Positions 7,729-16,955 of a stretch of DNA of 64,000 bases are shown here, in pieces. Position 1 is the first letter of the stretch. Each line of letters begins with the position of its first letter. Source of the stretch: Sphingopyxis sp. OPL5 (GTDB taxonomy: Bacteria; Pseudomonadota; Alphaproteobacteria; Sphingomonadales; Sphingomonadaceae); NCBI RefSeq assembly GCF_003797775.2, contig NZ_CP060725.1, positions 3,962,001 through 4,026,000 of the forward strand. Direction: 5' to 3'. The position numbers and the translations under genes are program-made. The notes under the pieces were generated by a model, which worked only from the letters and a program-made list of their open reading frames with translations, did not search any database and was not told the origin of the DNA.

Positions 7729-10700
7729 ATGGCGCGCTATGCACTCGCCCTGGCCATGTCGCTGGCCTGCTCGACCTCGGTCTTCGCTCAAACCGCTGCG
7801 GCGCCCGCCCCATCCGAAAACGGAGACAAGAAGGCCGAAAAATGGGACGTCAACGCGCCCCCCGGCATGACGACGCGCAAGGTGAGCATCGCGGTCGACG
7901 AGGGCAGCTGGATGAATGTCGACGTCGCGCCCGACGGGCGGACGATCGCTTTCGACCTGCTCGGCGATATCTACACGATGCCGATCGAGGGTGGCACGCC
8001 AACGCGCATCGCCGAAGGCCTCGCCTATGAGCACCAGCCGCGCTTCTCGCCCGACGGCGGCCGCATCGCCTTTGTCTCGGATCGCGGCGGCGGCGACAAT
8101 ATCTGGCTGATGAACCGCGACGGCAGCGGCAAGGTCCAGCTGTCGAAGGAGGATTTCCGCCTGCTCAACCAGCCGAGCTGGTCGCCCGACGGCCAGTTCA
8201 TCGTCGCGAAGAAGCATTTCACCACCGGTCGCTCGCTCGGCACCGGCGAAGTCTGGATGTACCATGTCTCGGGCGGCGCGGGCGTGCCGCTGGTCAAGAA
8301 GGCGAGCGAGCGGCTGCAAAAGGAACTCGGTGAGCCGATCTTCGCCGCCGACGGCAAGAGCGTCTTCTACACGCGCAACGTCACCCCCGGCCCGATCTTC
8401 GAATATGCGCAGGACAGCAACAGCGACCTGTTCCACATCGAACGCTATGCGCTCGCCGATGGCGAAATCAGCACCGCGGCCTCGGGTGCCGGCGGCGCGG
8501 TGCGTCCCACCCCTTCGCCCGACGGCAAGAAGCTTGCCTTCGTCCGCCGCGAAGGCACCCAGTCGAAACTCTATGTGAAGGACCTCGCTTCGGGGCAGGA
8601 GCGCAAGATCTACGACGCGCTCGACCAGGATGTGCAGGAAACCTGGGCGGTCACCGGCGTCTATCCGAACATGGCATGGACCCGCGACAACAAGGACATC
8701 GTCTTCTGGGCCGGCGGCAAGCTCCGCCGCGTCGGCGCGGATGGCGGCGAGGCGCGGATCATCCCGTTCCGCATCGCCGACGACCGCGTCGTGATCGACT
8801 CGACCCACCCGACCGTCGACGTCGCCCCCGACAGCTTCGAAACGAAGATGCCGCGCTGGGCCGAAGTCTCGCCCGATGGCCGCACTGTGGTGTTCGAAAC
8901 GCTCGGCAAGCTGTGGACCAAGCCCGCGACCGGCGGCACCGCGCGCCGGCTGACCTCGGCGAAGGACGATGCGATGGAGCTGTGGCCGAGCTGGTCGCGC
9001 GACAACAAATCGATCGTTTTTGTGCGCTGGACCGACAGCGGCCTCGGCGAAATCCACGTCATCCCGGCGGCTGGCGGCACCTCGCGCAAGGTCTCGGTCA
9101 ATCCCGGCCATTACGCCGAACCGCGCTTCTCGCCCGACGGTAAGACGATCACCTTCGAAAAGCGTGGTAGCGGCGGGCTGACCTCGACGCGTTGGAGCGA
9201 GGATCCCGGCATCTATCGCATCGCCGCCGCCGGCGGCACGCCCGAGCGCATCAGTGCGGATGGCGCCAAGCCGCAATTCGGTGCCGACAACGACCGCATC
9301 TTCATGATCACGGCAGGCGACGGCAAGAGTCAGCTCGTCAGCACCGACCTCCACGGGCAGGACAAGCGCACCCATGCGAACGGCGAACTGGTCAGCGACT
9401 ATGAAATCTCGCCCGACGGCCGCACGCTCGCGTTCCGGCAGAATTACGATGCTTATGTAACGCCGCTCATGCCCGGCGGGCAGGACGTGTCGCTCGGCAC
9501 CAAGAGCGGCGCGCTGCCGGTCACCCGCGTCAGCGGCAGCGGCGCCGATTTCATGCACTGGTCGAACGGCGGCGCGAAGCTTCACTGGAGCCGCGGCGCG
9601 ACCCTGTTCAGCGCCGACCTCGCCAGCCTCTTCACCAACGCCCCGGCGGACGACAAGGCACCCAAATTTGCGCCGCCAACCGACGGCGTTTCGCTGGCGA
9701 TGACGCAGGCCGCCGCGAAGCACAAAGGCACGGTCGTCATCACCGGCGCCCGCATCGTCACCATGGCCGGCAACGACGGGGGCATCATCGACAATGGCGC
9801 GATCGTCATCGAAGGCGACCGCATCACCGCGGTCGGTCCGCTCGCGTCGATCAGCGTCCCCGCGGGCGCGGTGACCGTCGATGCGGCGGGCAAGACGATC
9901 GTCCCGGGCTTCGTCGACGCCCATGCCCATGGCTCGCACGGCGACGACGAACTGGTGCCGCAGCGGAACTGGTCCGAAATCGTCAATCTCGCGATGGGCA
10001 CGACGACCAGCCACAACCCGTCGTCGCGCGCATCGGAGATTTTCCCCTCGGCCGAAATGCAGCGCGCCGGGGTGATCCTCGCGCCGCGCATCTTCTCGAC
10101 CGGCGAGATCATCTACGGCGCCAAGGCGGCAGGGGTCTATGCCGAGATCAACAGCTATGAAGACGCCCTCGCGCATGTCCGCCGCCTGAAGGCGCAGGGC
10201 GCTCACAGCGTCAAGAATTACAACCAGCCACGCCGCGAACAGCGGCAAATGGTCGTGAAGGCCGCCCAGGCCGAAGGCATGGAGGTCGTTCCCGAGGGTG
10301 GCTCGCTCTACACGATGGACCTGACGCTGATCCAGGACGGCAATTCGACCGTCGAGCATAATATCCCGCTACACACCTTCTATCAGGATCTGGTTCAGCT
10401 CTGGGGCCAGACCACTGTCGATTACACCCCGACATTGGTCGTGACCTATGGCGGCCCGGCGGGCGATCCCTACTGGCGCGCTCACACCAATGTCTGGGAG
10501 CATCCGATCCTGTCGCGCCACGCGCCGCCGACCGAACTCGCCGCCCAGAACAAGCGCCGCACGATCGCGCCCGAGGGCGATTATGTCGACGACGATTCGG
10601 CGCGCGAGGCGTGGAAGATAGCGCAGGCGGGCCGCAACGTCTCGATCGGCGCACACGGCCAGCAATCGGGACTCGGCGCACATTGGGAGATATGGTCGTT

Positions 10701-10992
10701 CGTGCGCGGCGGCTGGAGCAACATCGACGCGCTGCGCGCCGCCACGATCATGCCCGCGCGATCGCTCGGCTATGCGAAGGACATCGGCTCGCTCGAACCC
10801 GGCAAGCTCGCCGATCTCTTGATCCTCGACGCTGATCCGACGCAGGACATCCGCAACACCGACAAGATCCATCGCGTGATGCTCGGCGGGCGGCTGTACG
10901 ATCCGCTGACGATGAACGAGGTCGACACCGGGAGCCGCAAGCGGGCACCCTATGGCTGGGAAGGCGATTTGCCGTCGGCACCATCGAATTAA
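7729..10992 (+). CDS. exported TolB-like beta-propeller / amidohydrolase fusion
   Basis: 1087 residues with a signal peptide (cleavage near SVFAQ). Residues about 50-620 hold repeated WD40-like PD40 motifs (FSPDGGRIAFVSDR, WSPDGQFIV, PSPDGKKLAFVRR, VSPDGRTVVFET and others), as in TolB-type propellers and the Tricorn family. From about residue 665 a metal-dependent amidohydrolase follows, with GFVDAHAHGSHG giving the metal ligands H732 and H734, and a C-terminal EPGKLADLLILDADPTQDI. Such two-domain secreted or periplasmic proteins are annotated as amidohydrolases or cyclic-amide/peptide hydrolases; the substrate is unknown. It stands alone between two intergenic regions. Confidence 0.85.
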   Translation: MARYALALAMSLACSTSVFAQTAAAPAPSENGDKKAEKWDVNAPPGMTTRKVSIAVDEGSWMNVDVAPDGRTIAFDLLGDIYTMPIEGGTPTRIAEGLAYEHQPRFSPDGGRIAFVSDRGGGDNIWLMNRDGSGKVQLSKEDFRLLNQPSWSPDGQFIVAKKHFTTGRSLGTGEVWMYHVSGGAGVPLVKKASERLQKELGEPIFAADGKSVFYTRNVTPGPIFEYAQDSNSDLFHIERYALADGEISTAASGAGGAVRPTPSPDGKKLAFVRREGTQSKLYVKDLASGQERKIYDALDQDVQETWAVTGVYPNMAWTRDNKDIVFWAGGKLRRVGADGGEARIIPFRIADDRVVIDSTHPTVDVAPDSFETKMPRWAEVSPDGRTVVFETLGKLWTKPATGGTARRLTSAKDDAMELWPSWSRDNKSIVFVRWTDSGLGEIHVIPAAGGTSRKVSVNPGHYAEPRFSPDGKTITFEKRGSGGLTSTRWSEDPGIYRIAAAGGTPERISADGAKPQFGADNDRIFMITAGDGKSQLVSTDLHGQDKRTHANGELVSDYEISPDGRTLAFRQNYDAYVTPLMPGGQDVSLGTKSGALPVTRVSGSGADFMHWSNGGAKLHWSRGATLFSADLASLFTNAPADDKAPKFAPPTDGVSLAMTQAAAKHKGTVVITGARIVTMAGNDGGIIDNGAIVIEGDRITAVGPLASISVPAGAVTVDAAGKTIVPGFVDAHAHGSHGDDELVPQRNWSEIVNLAMGTTTSHNPSSRASEIFPSAEMQRAGVILAPRIFSTGEIIYGAKAAGVYAEINSYEDALAHVRRLKAQGAHSVKNYNQPRREQRQMVVKAAQAEGMEVVPEGGSLYTMDLTLIQDGNSTVEHNIPLHTFYQDLVQLWGQTTVDYTPTLVVTYGGPAGDPYWRAHTNVWEHPILSRHAPPTELAAQNKRRTIAPEGDYVDDDSAREAWKIAQAGRNVSIGAHGQQSGLGAHWEIWSFVRGGWSNIDALRAATIMPARSLGYAKDIGSLEPGKLADLLILDADPTQDIRNTDKIHRVMLGGRLYDPLTMNEVDTGSRKRAPYGWEGDLPSAPSN

Positions 10993-10998
10993 TCTGGT

Positions 10999-11093
10999 CG
11001 TCATTGCGAGCGAAGCGAAGCAATCCAGAGCGGTTTACGCAGGCTCTGGATTGCCGCGTCGCCTTCGGCTCCTCGCAATGACGGAGACTGGAT
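10999..11093. repeat. palindromic intergenic repeat, family 1 (copy 1)
   Basis: The left arm begins CGTCATTGCGAGCGAAGCG and continues AAGCAATCCAGAGC; the right arm is its near-complement, ending CTCGCAATGACG. The loop is about 11 nt, and the right arm has diverged near its middle. A more perfect copy sits at 56122-56197. Such CGTCATTGCGAG palindromes are dispersed intergenic elements in sphingomonads and relatives. Here it lies after the amidohydrolase stop and may also serve as its terminator. Confidence 0.8.
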
Positions 11094-11145
11094 TCATGCT
11101 CCCGCTATGAAACGACGAACTGTTGGGGTGAACGGCGCATCGCCC

Positions 11146-11173
11146 TTGCACCATGAAGCCCTTTGCCTATAGA
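11146..11173 (+). promoter_or_regulatory. promoter candidate for the type IV secretion operon
   Basis: TTGCAC (11146-11151), 16 nt, TATAGA (11168-11173), about 40 nt upstream of virB2. A perfect 12-bp palindrome GGCCTGCAGGCC at 11197-11208 lies in the expected 5' leader and could be an operator or part of an RNA hairpin. Confidence 0.5.
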
Positions 11174-11214
11174 GTTTTAAGCTTGGGGAGTGCTGAGGCC
11201 TGCAGGCCGGGGGG

Positions 11215-11544
11215 ATGATTTTGCGTAAACTAAGTGCCAGACTATCGGCGATTGCTGCCACCGCGACCGGCCTTTTCCATGCATCCGCCGCCTATGCGCA
11301 AAGCAGCCTTCCCGACCCCGAGGGGTCTGGCGCCATCGTCAACGCGGTGCGGTGGCTGCAAGGCACGCTGCTCGGCACCGTCGCCACCGTCGTCGCGATC
11401 ATCGCGGTCGCCTCGGTCGGTTTCCTGATGCTCACCGGACGGATCAATTGGCGTTACGGCGCCACCGTGATCCTCGGCTGCTTCATCCTGTTCGGCGCTG
11501 CCAGCATCGTCGCCGGCATCCAGTCGACCTCCGGCGGACTCTAG
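11215..11544 (+). CDS. virB2: VirB2/TrbC-family type IV secretion pilin
   Basis: 109 residues. A long signal peptide ends near AAYAQ. Two transmembrane helices follow (about residues 52-74 and 82-104), the TrbC/VirB2 pilin layout with a short basic loop (GRINWRYG) between them. VirB2 is the major pilin/channel-lining subunit. The ATG at 11215 directly abuts a GGGGGG run; a TTG at 11221 would be spaced better from it, so the start is uncertain by two codons. It opens the operon, 9 nt before virB3. Confidence 0.85.
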   Translation: MILRKLSARLSAIAATATGLFHASAAYAQSSLPDPEGSGAIVNAVRWLQGTLLGTVATVVAIIAVASVGFLMLTGRINWRYGATVILGCFILFGAASIVAGIQSTSGGL

Positions 11545-11553
11545 GGGCTCGCC

Positions 11554-11838
11554 GTGAGCGACCTCGACCGCGACCCCCTGTTTGTAGCGCTGACCCGCCC
11601 GCAGATGTTCGCGGGCGTCACCTACAGCTTCTTCGTGATCAACGCGATCGTGGCGACCGAGCTGTTCCTGATCTTCCGCTCGCTCTGGGCGCTGTTCGGC
11701 GCGCTGCTGGTCCACCTGGTCGGCGCATTGCTGTGCCTGCGCGAACCGCGCTTCTTCGACATATGGCTGACCAAGGTCAGCCGCTGTCCCCGCGTCAAGA
11801 ATTTCAAGACCTGGCAGTGCAACTCCTACCGACCCTGA
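11554..11838 (+). CDS. virB3: VirB3 type IV secretion inner-membrane protein
   Basis: 94 residues with a GTG start. It opens RDPLFVALTRPQMFAGVTYS, the VirB3/TrbD hallmark, followed by two closely spaced hydrophobic segments (about residues 18-62) and FFDIWLTKV. VirB3 works at the inner membrane with the VirB4 ATPase. The 3' end overlaps the proposed virB4 start by 22 nt. Confidence 0.9.
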   Translation: MSDLDRDPLFVALTRPQMFAGVTYSFFVINAIVATELFLIFRSLWALFGALLVHLVGALLCLREPRFFDIWLTKVSRCPRVKNFKTWQCNSYRP

Positions 11839-14189
11839 AACCGCACCCGGCGGCGAGCGACGGCGAGGTGCCGGCGGGCAAGCATTTGCCCTATGGCCGC
11901 CATGTCGACGATCACACGATCGAGACCCGCGACGGCATGCTGATGCAGGTCATCCGCCTGCGCGGCATCCTGTTCGAGACCGCCGACAGCGACGAGCTCA
12001 ATTACCGCAAGCTGCTCCGCGACGCGATGCTGCAGGCGATCGGATCGTCGCGCTACGCGCTCTATCATCACGTCGTGCGGCGCGAGGCGAGCATCACCCT
12101 CGACAGCGATTTCGGCGATGATTTCTCGGCGGGACTCGACGAACGCTGGCAGGCGCGGCTCGCGACCAAGCAACTCTATCGCAACGACCTCTATCTCACC
12201 CTCGTCCGCCGCCCGGCACCGGGCCGCATGGGATTGCTCGACCGCCTGTCGGGCTGGCTTGGTTCGACCGGGCAGGATTACCGCGCCACGGTGACGCAGG
12301 AACTGCGCCTGCTCGATACCGCGCGCGAGGCGTTGATGGCGCAGCTCGGCAGCTACCAGCCCGAGCTGCTCGGTCTCTACGATACCGATCAGGGGCTTTG
12401 CTCCGAGCCGCTCGAATTTTTCGGCCAGCTCTTCTCGGGCGAACCGCGCCGCCTGCTGGCGCCGCATCAGGACGCCGGCGACTATTTGCCCGACCGGCGG
12501 ATCAGCTTCGGCGCCGAGACGATCGAACTCGCCCCCGTCGGCAATACCGACCGCCGTTTCGTCGGCATCGTCGCGATCAAGGATTATCCCGCATCGACCG
12601 CGACCGGCATGTTCGACGAACTGCTGCGCCTGCCCTTCGAAATGGTGATGGCGCAGAGCTTCGCCTTCGTCGACCGCCAGCCGGCGCTCGGCAAGATGAA
12701 CCTCGCGCTGCGGCGCATGCGTTCGACCGAAGATGAGGCGCTTAGCCTGCGCGACCAGCTCGCCCGCGCCAAGGACGATGTCGCCGCGGGCCGCGCCGCC
12801 TTCGGCGAACATCATATGACGATCGCCGTCCATGGCGCGAGCGAGTCGGAGGTCAGCGCCAATATCGCCGACGTCCAGGCGTCGCTCGCCGAACTCGGGA
12901 TCATATCGGTGCGCGAGGATATCGCGCTCGAGCCGAGCTTCTGGTCGCAATTCCCCGGCAACTTCAAATATATCGTCCGCCGCGGCATGGTCTCCTCGGC
13001 CAATTTCGCCGGCCTCGCCAGCGGGCATAATTTCGCCGCGGGCCGCGCCGAGGGCAATGCCTGGGGCAAGGCGGTCACCGTCTTCGAAACCACCGCCGCC
13101 GGTCCCTATTATTTCAATTTCCACCAGGGCGATCTCGGCAACTTCACCGTCATCGGCCCGTCGGGCTCGGGCAAGACCGTCGTCGTCAATTTCCTGCTCG
13201 CGCAGGCGCGCCGTTTCGACCCGCGCATCATCTTCTTCGACAAGGATCGCGGTGCCGAGCTGTTCATCCGCGCGATCGGCGGTCGCTACGACCAGCTTCG
13301 GCCCGGGGTCGCGAGCGGGCTGAACCCGCTCCAGCTCGACGACACCCCGGTCAACCGCCAGTTCCTCATCGACTGGCTCGCGCAGCTCGTCGGCGGCGCC
13401 AGCATCGAGGAAATGGCGCAGATCAAGGATGCGGTCGACGCAAGCTATGCGCAGCCGCCCGCGCACCGCCGCCTGCGCCATGTCGCCGAGCTGTTCCGCG
13501 GCGGCGCCCGTCCGCGTGCCGACGACATGTGGTCGCGCTTGCGCCCCTGGTGGGGCGACGGCGAGCGCGCCTGGCTGTTCGACAATGTCGAGGACCTGAC
13601 CGACATGGACAGCCCGACGATCGGCTTCGATATGACCGTCATCCTCGACGATGCCGCGATGCGCACCCCGACGATGATGTATCTCTTCCACCGCGTCGAG
13701 GAGCGGCTGACCGGCGAGAAAACGATCATCGTCGTCGACGAGGGTTGGAAGGCGCTCGACGACGATGTCTTCGTGCGGCGGATCAAGGATTGGGAAAAGA
13801 CGATCCGCAAACGCAACGGCATCGTCGGTTTCGCGACGCAGAGCGCGCAGGACGCGCTCGAAAGCAAGATCGCCAGCGCGCTGATCGAACAGGTCGCGAC
13901 GCAGATCTTCATGGCGAACCCGAAAGCCCGCGCCGCCGACTATATGGACGGCTTCGGGCTGACCGAGCATGAGTATCAGCTCATCCGCACCCTGCCCGAC
14001 GATGCGCATTGCTTCCTCGTCAAGCATGGCAATGACAGCGTCGTCGTGCGGCTCAACCTGACCGGCGAGCGCGACCTGCTCACCATCCTCTCGGGCCGCG
14101 AGCGCACGGTGCGCCTTCTCGACCAGATCCGCGAGACCGCGGGCGACGATCCCGGCGTGTGGATGTCGCGCCTGCTGGCCGTCGCATGA
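11817..14189 (+). CDS. virB4: VirB4 type IV secretion ATPase
   Basis: About 790 residues, the normal length. I place the start at the GTG at 11817, inside the end of virB3, because the next in-frame ATG would delete the conserved LPYGRHVDDHTIETRDG region; there is no strong Shine-Dalgarno, so coupling to virB3 is likely. The N-terminal CagE/TrbE/VirB4 domain is followed by Walker A GPSGSGKT (residues 447-454) and Walker B TIIVVDEGWK (D641, E642). VirB4 is the hexameric motor that energises pilus biogenesis and substrate transfer at the inner membrane. The stop overlaps the virB6 start (ATGA). Confidence 0.92.
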   Translation: MQLLPTLKPHPAASDGEVPAGKHLPYGRHVDDHTIETRDGMLMQVIRLRGILFETADSDELNYRKLLRDAMLQAIGSSRYALYHHVVRREASITLDSDFGDDFSAGLDERWQARLATKQLYRNDLYLTLVRRPAPGRMGLLDRLSGWLGSTGQDYRATVTQELRLLDTAREALMAQLGSYQPELLGLYDTDQGLCSEPLEFFGQLFSGEPRRLLAPHQDAGDYLPDRRISFGAETIELAPVGNTDRRFVGIVAIKDYPASTATGMFDELLRLPFEMVMAQSFAFVDRQPALGKMNLALRRMRSTEDEALSLRDQLARAKDDVAAGRAAFGEHHMTIAVHGASESEVSANIADVQASLAELGIISVREDIALEPSFWSQFPGNFKYIVRRGMVSSANFAGLASGHNFAAGRAEGNAWGKAVTVFETTAAGPYYFNFHQGDLGNFTVIGPSGSGKTVVVNFLLAQARRFDPRIIFFDKDRGAELFIRAIGGRYDQLRPGVASGLNPLQLDDTPVNRQFLIDWLAQLVGGASIEEMAQIKDAVDASYAQPPAHRRLRHVAELFRGGARPRADDMWSRLRPWWGDGERAWLFDNVEDLTDMDSPTIGFDMTVILDDAAMRTPTMMYLFHRVEERLTGEKTIIVVDEGWKALDDDVFVRRIKDWEKTIRKRNGIVGFATQSAQDALESKIASALIEQVATQIFMANPKARAADYMDGFGLTEHEYQLIRTLPDDAHCFLVKHGNDSVVVRLNLTGERDLLTILSGRERTVRLLDQIRETAGDDPGVWMSRLLAVA

Positions 14190-15421
14190 GTTTCGCCCTC
14201 GCCACCTGCACGCCATCCTCGGGCGACAGCTTCGTCGCCGGGACATTGAGCGCCATCGAGTGTCAGGCGCAGACGATCGGCAACGCCGGTTATCTCGCGC
14301 TGTCGGCGCCGGGGTCGGGCATCATGGCCTTCCTCACCGCGATGCTGACGATTTTCGTCGCGCTGATCGGTTACCGCATGTTCGTCGGGCGCGGCCCCGA
14401 CCTTGGCGGCGGACTGCTGATCTTCGCCAAGATCGGCATCGTCCTCGCCCTCGCAACGAGCTGGCCGGCCTTCCGCACCCTTGTCTATGACGTCGCGATC
14501 GACGCACCGGCACAGCTCGGCGCGACCGTCGGCGGCGCGGCCTCGCTCGACGGCGGCGGGACGGCGCTGACCACGCGCCTGTCCGAAACCGACCGCGCGC
14601 TGCGCACGCTCAACGCCTGGGGCATCGGCGCCGAGCCTAACCGAGCCGGGGTCAGCGATGATCAGGGCATCGAACCCGACACCACCTATGAGACCAAGGC
14701 GCTCGGCGCCGCGCGGATGAGTTTTCTGACCGGCGCGATCGGCAGCATCGCTCTCACCCGCCTCGCCGCCGGCGTCCTGCTCGCGCTCGGCCCGCTCTTC
14801 ATCGCCTTCCTGCTCTTCGACGCGACGCGCGGCCTGTTCGGCGGCTGGCTGCGCGGACTGATCGGCCTCACCCTCGGCACCACCGCGAGTTCGCTGGTTC
14901 TCGCGGTCGAGACCGCGATCGTCCAGCCGCGTGTCGTGACGCTGATCAACCTGCGCGCGTCGGGCTATTCGATCCAGGGATCGGCGACCGAATTGCTCGT
15001 GCTCGGCATCGTCTTCGCCTTCGTCGCCCTCGCGGTGCTGCTCGTCTCCTTCTATGTCGCGGCGGGCCTGCGCCTGCCGAGCTGGCAGTGGACGCAGCAA
15101 TATCTGCCCGCCTCGCTCGGCGGCGGCGCCGGACAGGCCGGTCAGCGCCCGCTCGCCCAGCCCGCCGAACGTCAGGACCCGCGCTCGCGCGCCGCGGTCG
15201 TCGTCGATGCGGTCGAGGCGATGCAACGCCGCGAAACGACCGCCGGCGCGGGTGCAGGCGGCGGCAATGACCGCGCCCGTGCGGTCGCCGGGGCCGTGTC
15301 CGCCACCAACGCGCCGCGCAATCCGCAACGCGCCTCCATCGATGGCGGCAGCGACGCACCGTCGCGCCGCCGCACCACCGGTCGCACCTCGACGAGCGGC
15401 AGCCGCCGGGACACACGCTGA
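14186..15421 (+). CDS. virB6: VirB6/TrbL type IV secretion polytopic channel protein
   Basis: 411 residues. The ATG at 14186 overlaps the virB4 stop; an alternative GTG at 14159 lies inside virB4. There are about six transmembrane segments, with the first at GIMAFLTAMLTIFVALIGY and a tight cluster near LAAGVLLALGPLFIAFLLFD, matching the TrbL/VirB6 family. The C-terminal about 90 residues are polar and Arg/Ala-rich, probably cytoplasmic. VirB6 forms part of the inner-membrane channel. Confidence 0.88.
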   Translation: MSFALATCTPSSGDSFVAGTLSAIECQAQTIGNAGYLALSAPGSGIMAFLTAMLTIFVALIGYRMFVGRGPDLGGGLLIFAKIGIVLALATSWPAFRTLVYDVAIDAPAQLGATVGGAASLDGGGTALTTRLSETDRALRTLNAWGIGAEPNRAGVSDDQGIEPDTTYETKALGAARMSFLTGAIGSIALTRLAAGVLLALGPLFIAFLLFDATRGLFGGWLRGLIGLTLGTTASSLVLAVETAIVQPRVVTLINLRASGYSIQGSATELLVLGIVFAFVALAVLLVSFYVAAGLRLPSWQWTQQYLPASLGGGAGQAGQRPLAQPAERQDPRSRAAVVVDAVEAMQRRETTAGAGAGGGNDRARAVAGAVSATNAPRNPQRASIDGGSDAPSRRRTTGRTSTSGSRRDTR

Positions 15422-16260
15422 TGAAGCAGGATATGAAACAGAACCGCGAAGACTATCTGCAGGCCGCCGAAAGCTGGGGCGCCGACCGTCACGACGAGCT
15501 GACGAAATCGCGCCGGACCGCGTGGATCGTCGCCGGCGTTGCGGCGGCGATCGCACTGTTCGAAGCGATCGCGCTGGTCTTCCTGACCCCGCTCAAGACC
15601 GTCGAGCCCTATACGTTGCTCGTCGACCGTCACACCGGTTTCGTCCAGGCGCTCAACCCGCTCGAGCCGCAGCGGGTCAGCGGCGACACCGCGCTGACGC
15701 AAAGTTTCCTCGTCCAGTACGTCATCGCGCGCGAGAATTATAACGTCGACACGGTGCAGAACGACTATCGCAAGGTCGCGCTCTGGTCGGCCGACAAGGC
15801 GCGCAGCGATTATCTGACGATCATGCAGTCGAACAATGCCGCCAGCCCGCTCGTCAAATATCCGCGCGGCACGATGGTCGAGACGCTGGTGAAGAGCGTG
15901 TCGCCGATCAGCGCCAATGTCGCGCTGATCCGCTTCGACACCCGCCGCCGCGACGCCGCGGGCGACTGGCAGCCGGCGCAAAGCTGGGTGTCGACGATCA
16001 AATATCGCTATTCGGGCGAGCCGATGAAGCAGGAGGACCGGGTGTTCAACCCGCTCGGCTTCCAGGTGCTGAGCTATCGCCGCGACGCCGAAATGCTTCC
16101 CGTCGCCGTTCCTGCCGCGACGAACACGCCCGCCACAAAGGGGGCGGCAGGCGCCCCGATCGCGGTCGGCGACGAGGTGCTGCCACAACCCCCCGCCGGG
16201 GGGACGCGTCGCGGCGACGTCGTGAAGGTCCTTCCCGACGGCACACAGGTAACGCTGTGA
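15421..16260 (+). CDS. virB8: VirB8 type IV secretion inner-membrane assembly factor
   Basis: 279 residues. A short cytoplasmic N-terminus (YLQAAESWGADRHDELTKSR) is followed by one transmembrane helix (about residues 37-60) and the periplasmic NTF2-like VirB8 domain (TVEPYTLLVDRHTGFVQAL, QYVIARENYNVDTVQNDYRK). The C-terminal about 50 residues are a Pro/Ala-rich extension beyond the usual domain. It starts on the last base of the virB6 stop (TGATG). VirB8 organises the inner-membrane part of the channel and binds VirB9 and VirB10. Confidence 0.9.
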   Translation: MKQDMKQNREDYLQAAESWGADRHDELTKSRRTAWIVAGVAAAIALFEAIALVFLTPLKTVEPYTLLVDRHTGFVQALNPLEPQRVSGDTALTQSFLVQYVIARENYNVDTVQNDYRKVALWSADKARSDYLTIMQSNNAASPLVKYPRGTMVETLVKSVSPISANVALIRFDTRRRDAAGDWQPAQSWVSTIKYRYSGEPMKQEDRVFNPLGFQVLSYRRDAEMLPVAVPAATNTPATKGAAGAPIAVGDEVLPQPPAGGTRRGDVVKVLPDGTQVTL

Positions 16261-16955
16261 TTCGCCTGACGCCCGTCCTGCTAGCCGCGCTGGTCGCGCT
16301 GCCCGCGGCGGCGCAGATCGACCCGCAACCGGTCGGCATCGATCCGGCGATCCAGTCGGTCACCTATGCCGAGGGCAAGGTCGTGCGACTGACCGCAGCG
16401 ACCGGCTACCAACTCACCGTCGAAATCTCGCCCGATGAGACGATCGAGAATATCGCGCTCGGCGACAGCAGCGCCTGGCAGGTTTCGCCCAGCCGCCGCG
16501 GCGACCGGATTTTCATCAAGCCGCTGCAATATGGGATCACCACCAACATGACGGTGGTGACCGGCACCCGCACCTATTTGTTCGAACTCGCGCCGGCAAA
16601 TTATGGTGGAGCGGGCGCGGCTCAGATCGTTCGTTTCGCCTATCCCGAACCGACCGCTGTTTCGACCCCACCCGACGAGCAGCGTATCGACCAGGGACTC
16701 TACAAGCTCAGCGGCACGCGCGAACTTTATCCCGCCGCGATCAGCGAGGATGGCAAGCGCACCTATATGCAGTGGAACGACGACGCCCTGCTCCCGGCCA
16801 TCTATATCGTCGACAAGCTGGGGCAGGAGGTGCTGGTCGATGCGATGATGCGCGACGGTATCCTGACCATCGACGAGGTCGTGCCCAGCCTCGTCTTCCG
16901 TCTCGACGGCAAGCTCGCCCGCGCGGTGCGCCGCAGTCAGGCGCGCGCGAAATGA
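16257..16955 (+). CDS. virB9: VirB9 type IV secretion outer-membrane-complex protein
   Basis: 232 residues with a GTG start inside the virB8 stop (GTGA). A cleavable signal peptide ends at PAAAQ. The N-terminal VirB9 domain contains YAEGKVVRLTAATGYQLTVE and the C-terminal beta domain contains RTYMQWNDDALLPAIYIVD, both characteristic. In known systems VirB9 pairs with the VirB7 lipoprotein to build the core-complex O layer; no virB7 was found nearby. VirB9 interacts with VirB10, encoded next with a 4-nt overlap. Confidence 0.92.
   Translation: MIRLTPVLLAALVALPAAAQIDPQPVGIDPAIQSVTYAEGKVVRLTAATGYQLTVEISPDETIENIALGDSSAWQVSPSRRGDRIFIKPLQYGITTNMTVVTGTRTYLFELAPANYGGAGAAQIVRFAYPEPTAVSTPPDEQRIDQGLYKLSGTRELYPAAISEDGKRTYMQWNDDALLPAIYIVDKLGQEVLVDAMMRDGILTIDEVVPSLVFRLDGKLARAVRRSQARAK

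Noticed and set aside
7711..10359. An 882-codon open frame on the minus strand opposite the propeller/amidohydrolase
   Set aside because: Its translation is Arg/Ala/Asp-rich with no motif, and the plus strand has clear PD40 repeats and an HxH metal site.
10999..11093. A CRISPR-like unit in the palindromic repeats
   Set aside because: Repeats are single, not arrayed with spacers, and no cas gene is in the window.
11826..14246. An 806-codon open frame on the minus strand opposite virB4
   Set aside because: Antisense artefact of high GC; virB4 has complete Walker motifs on the plus strand.
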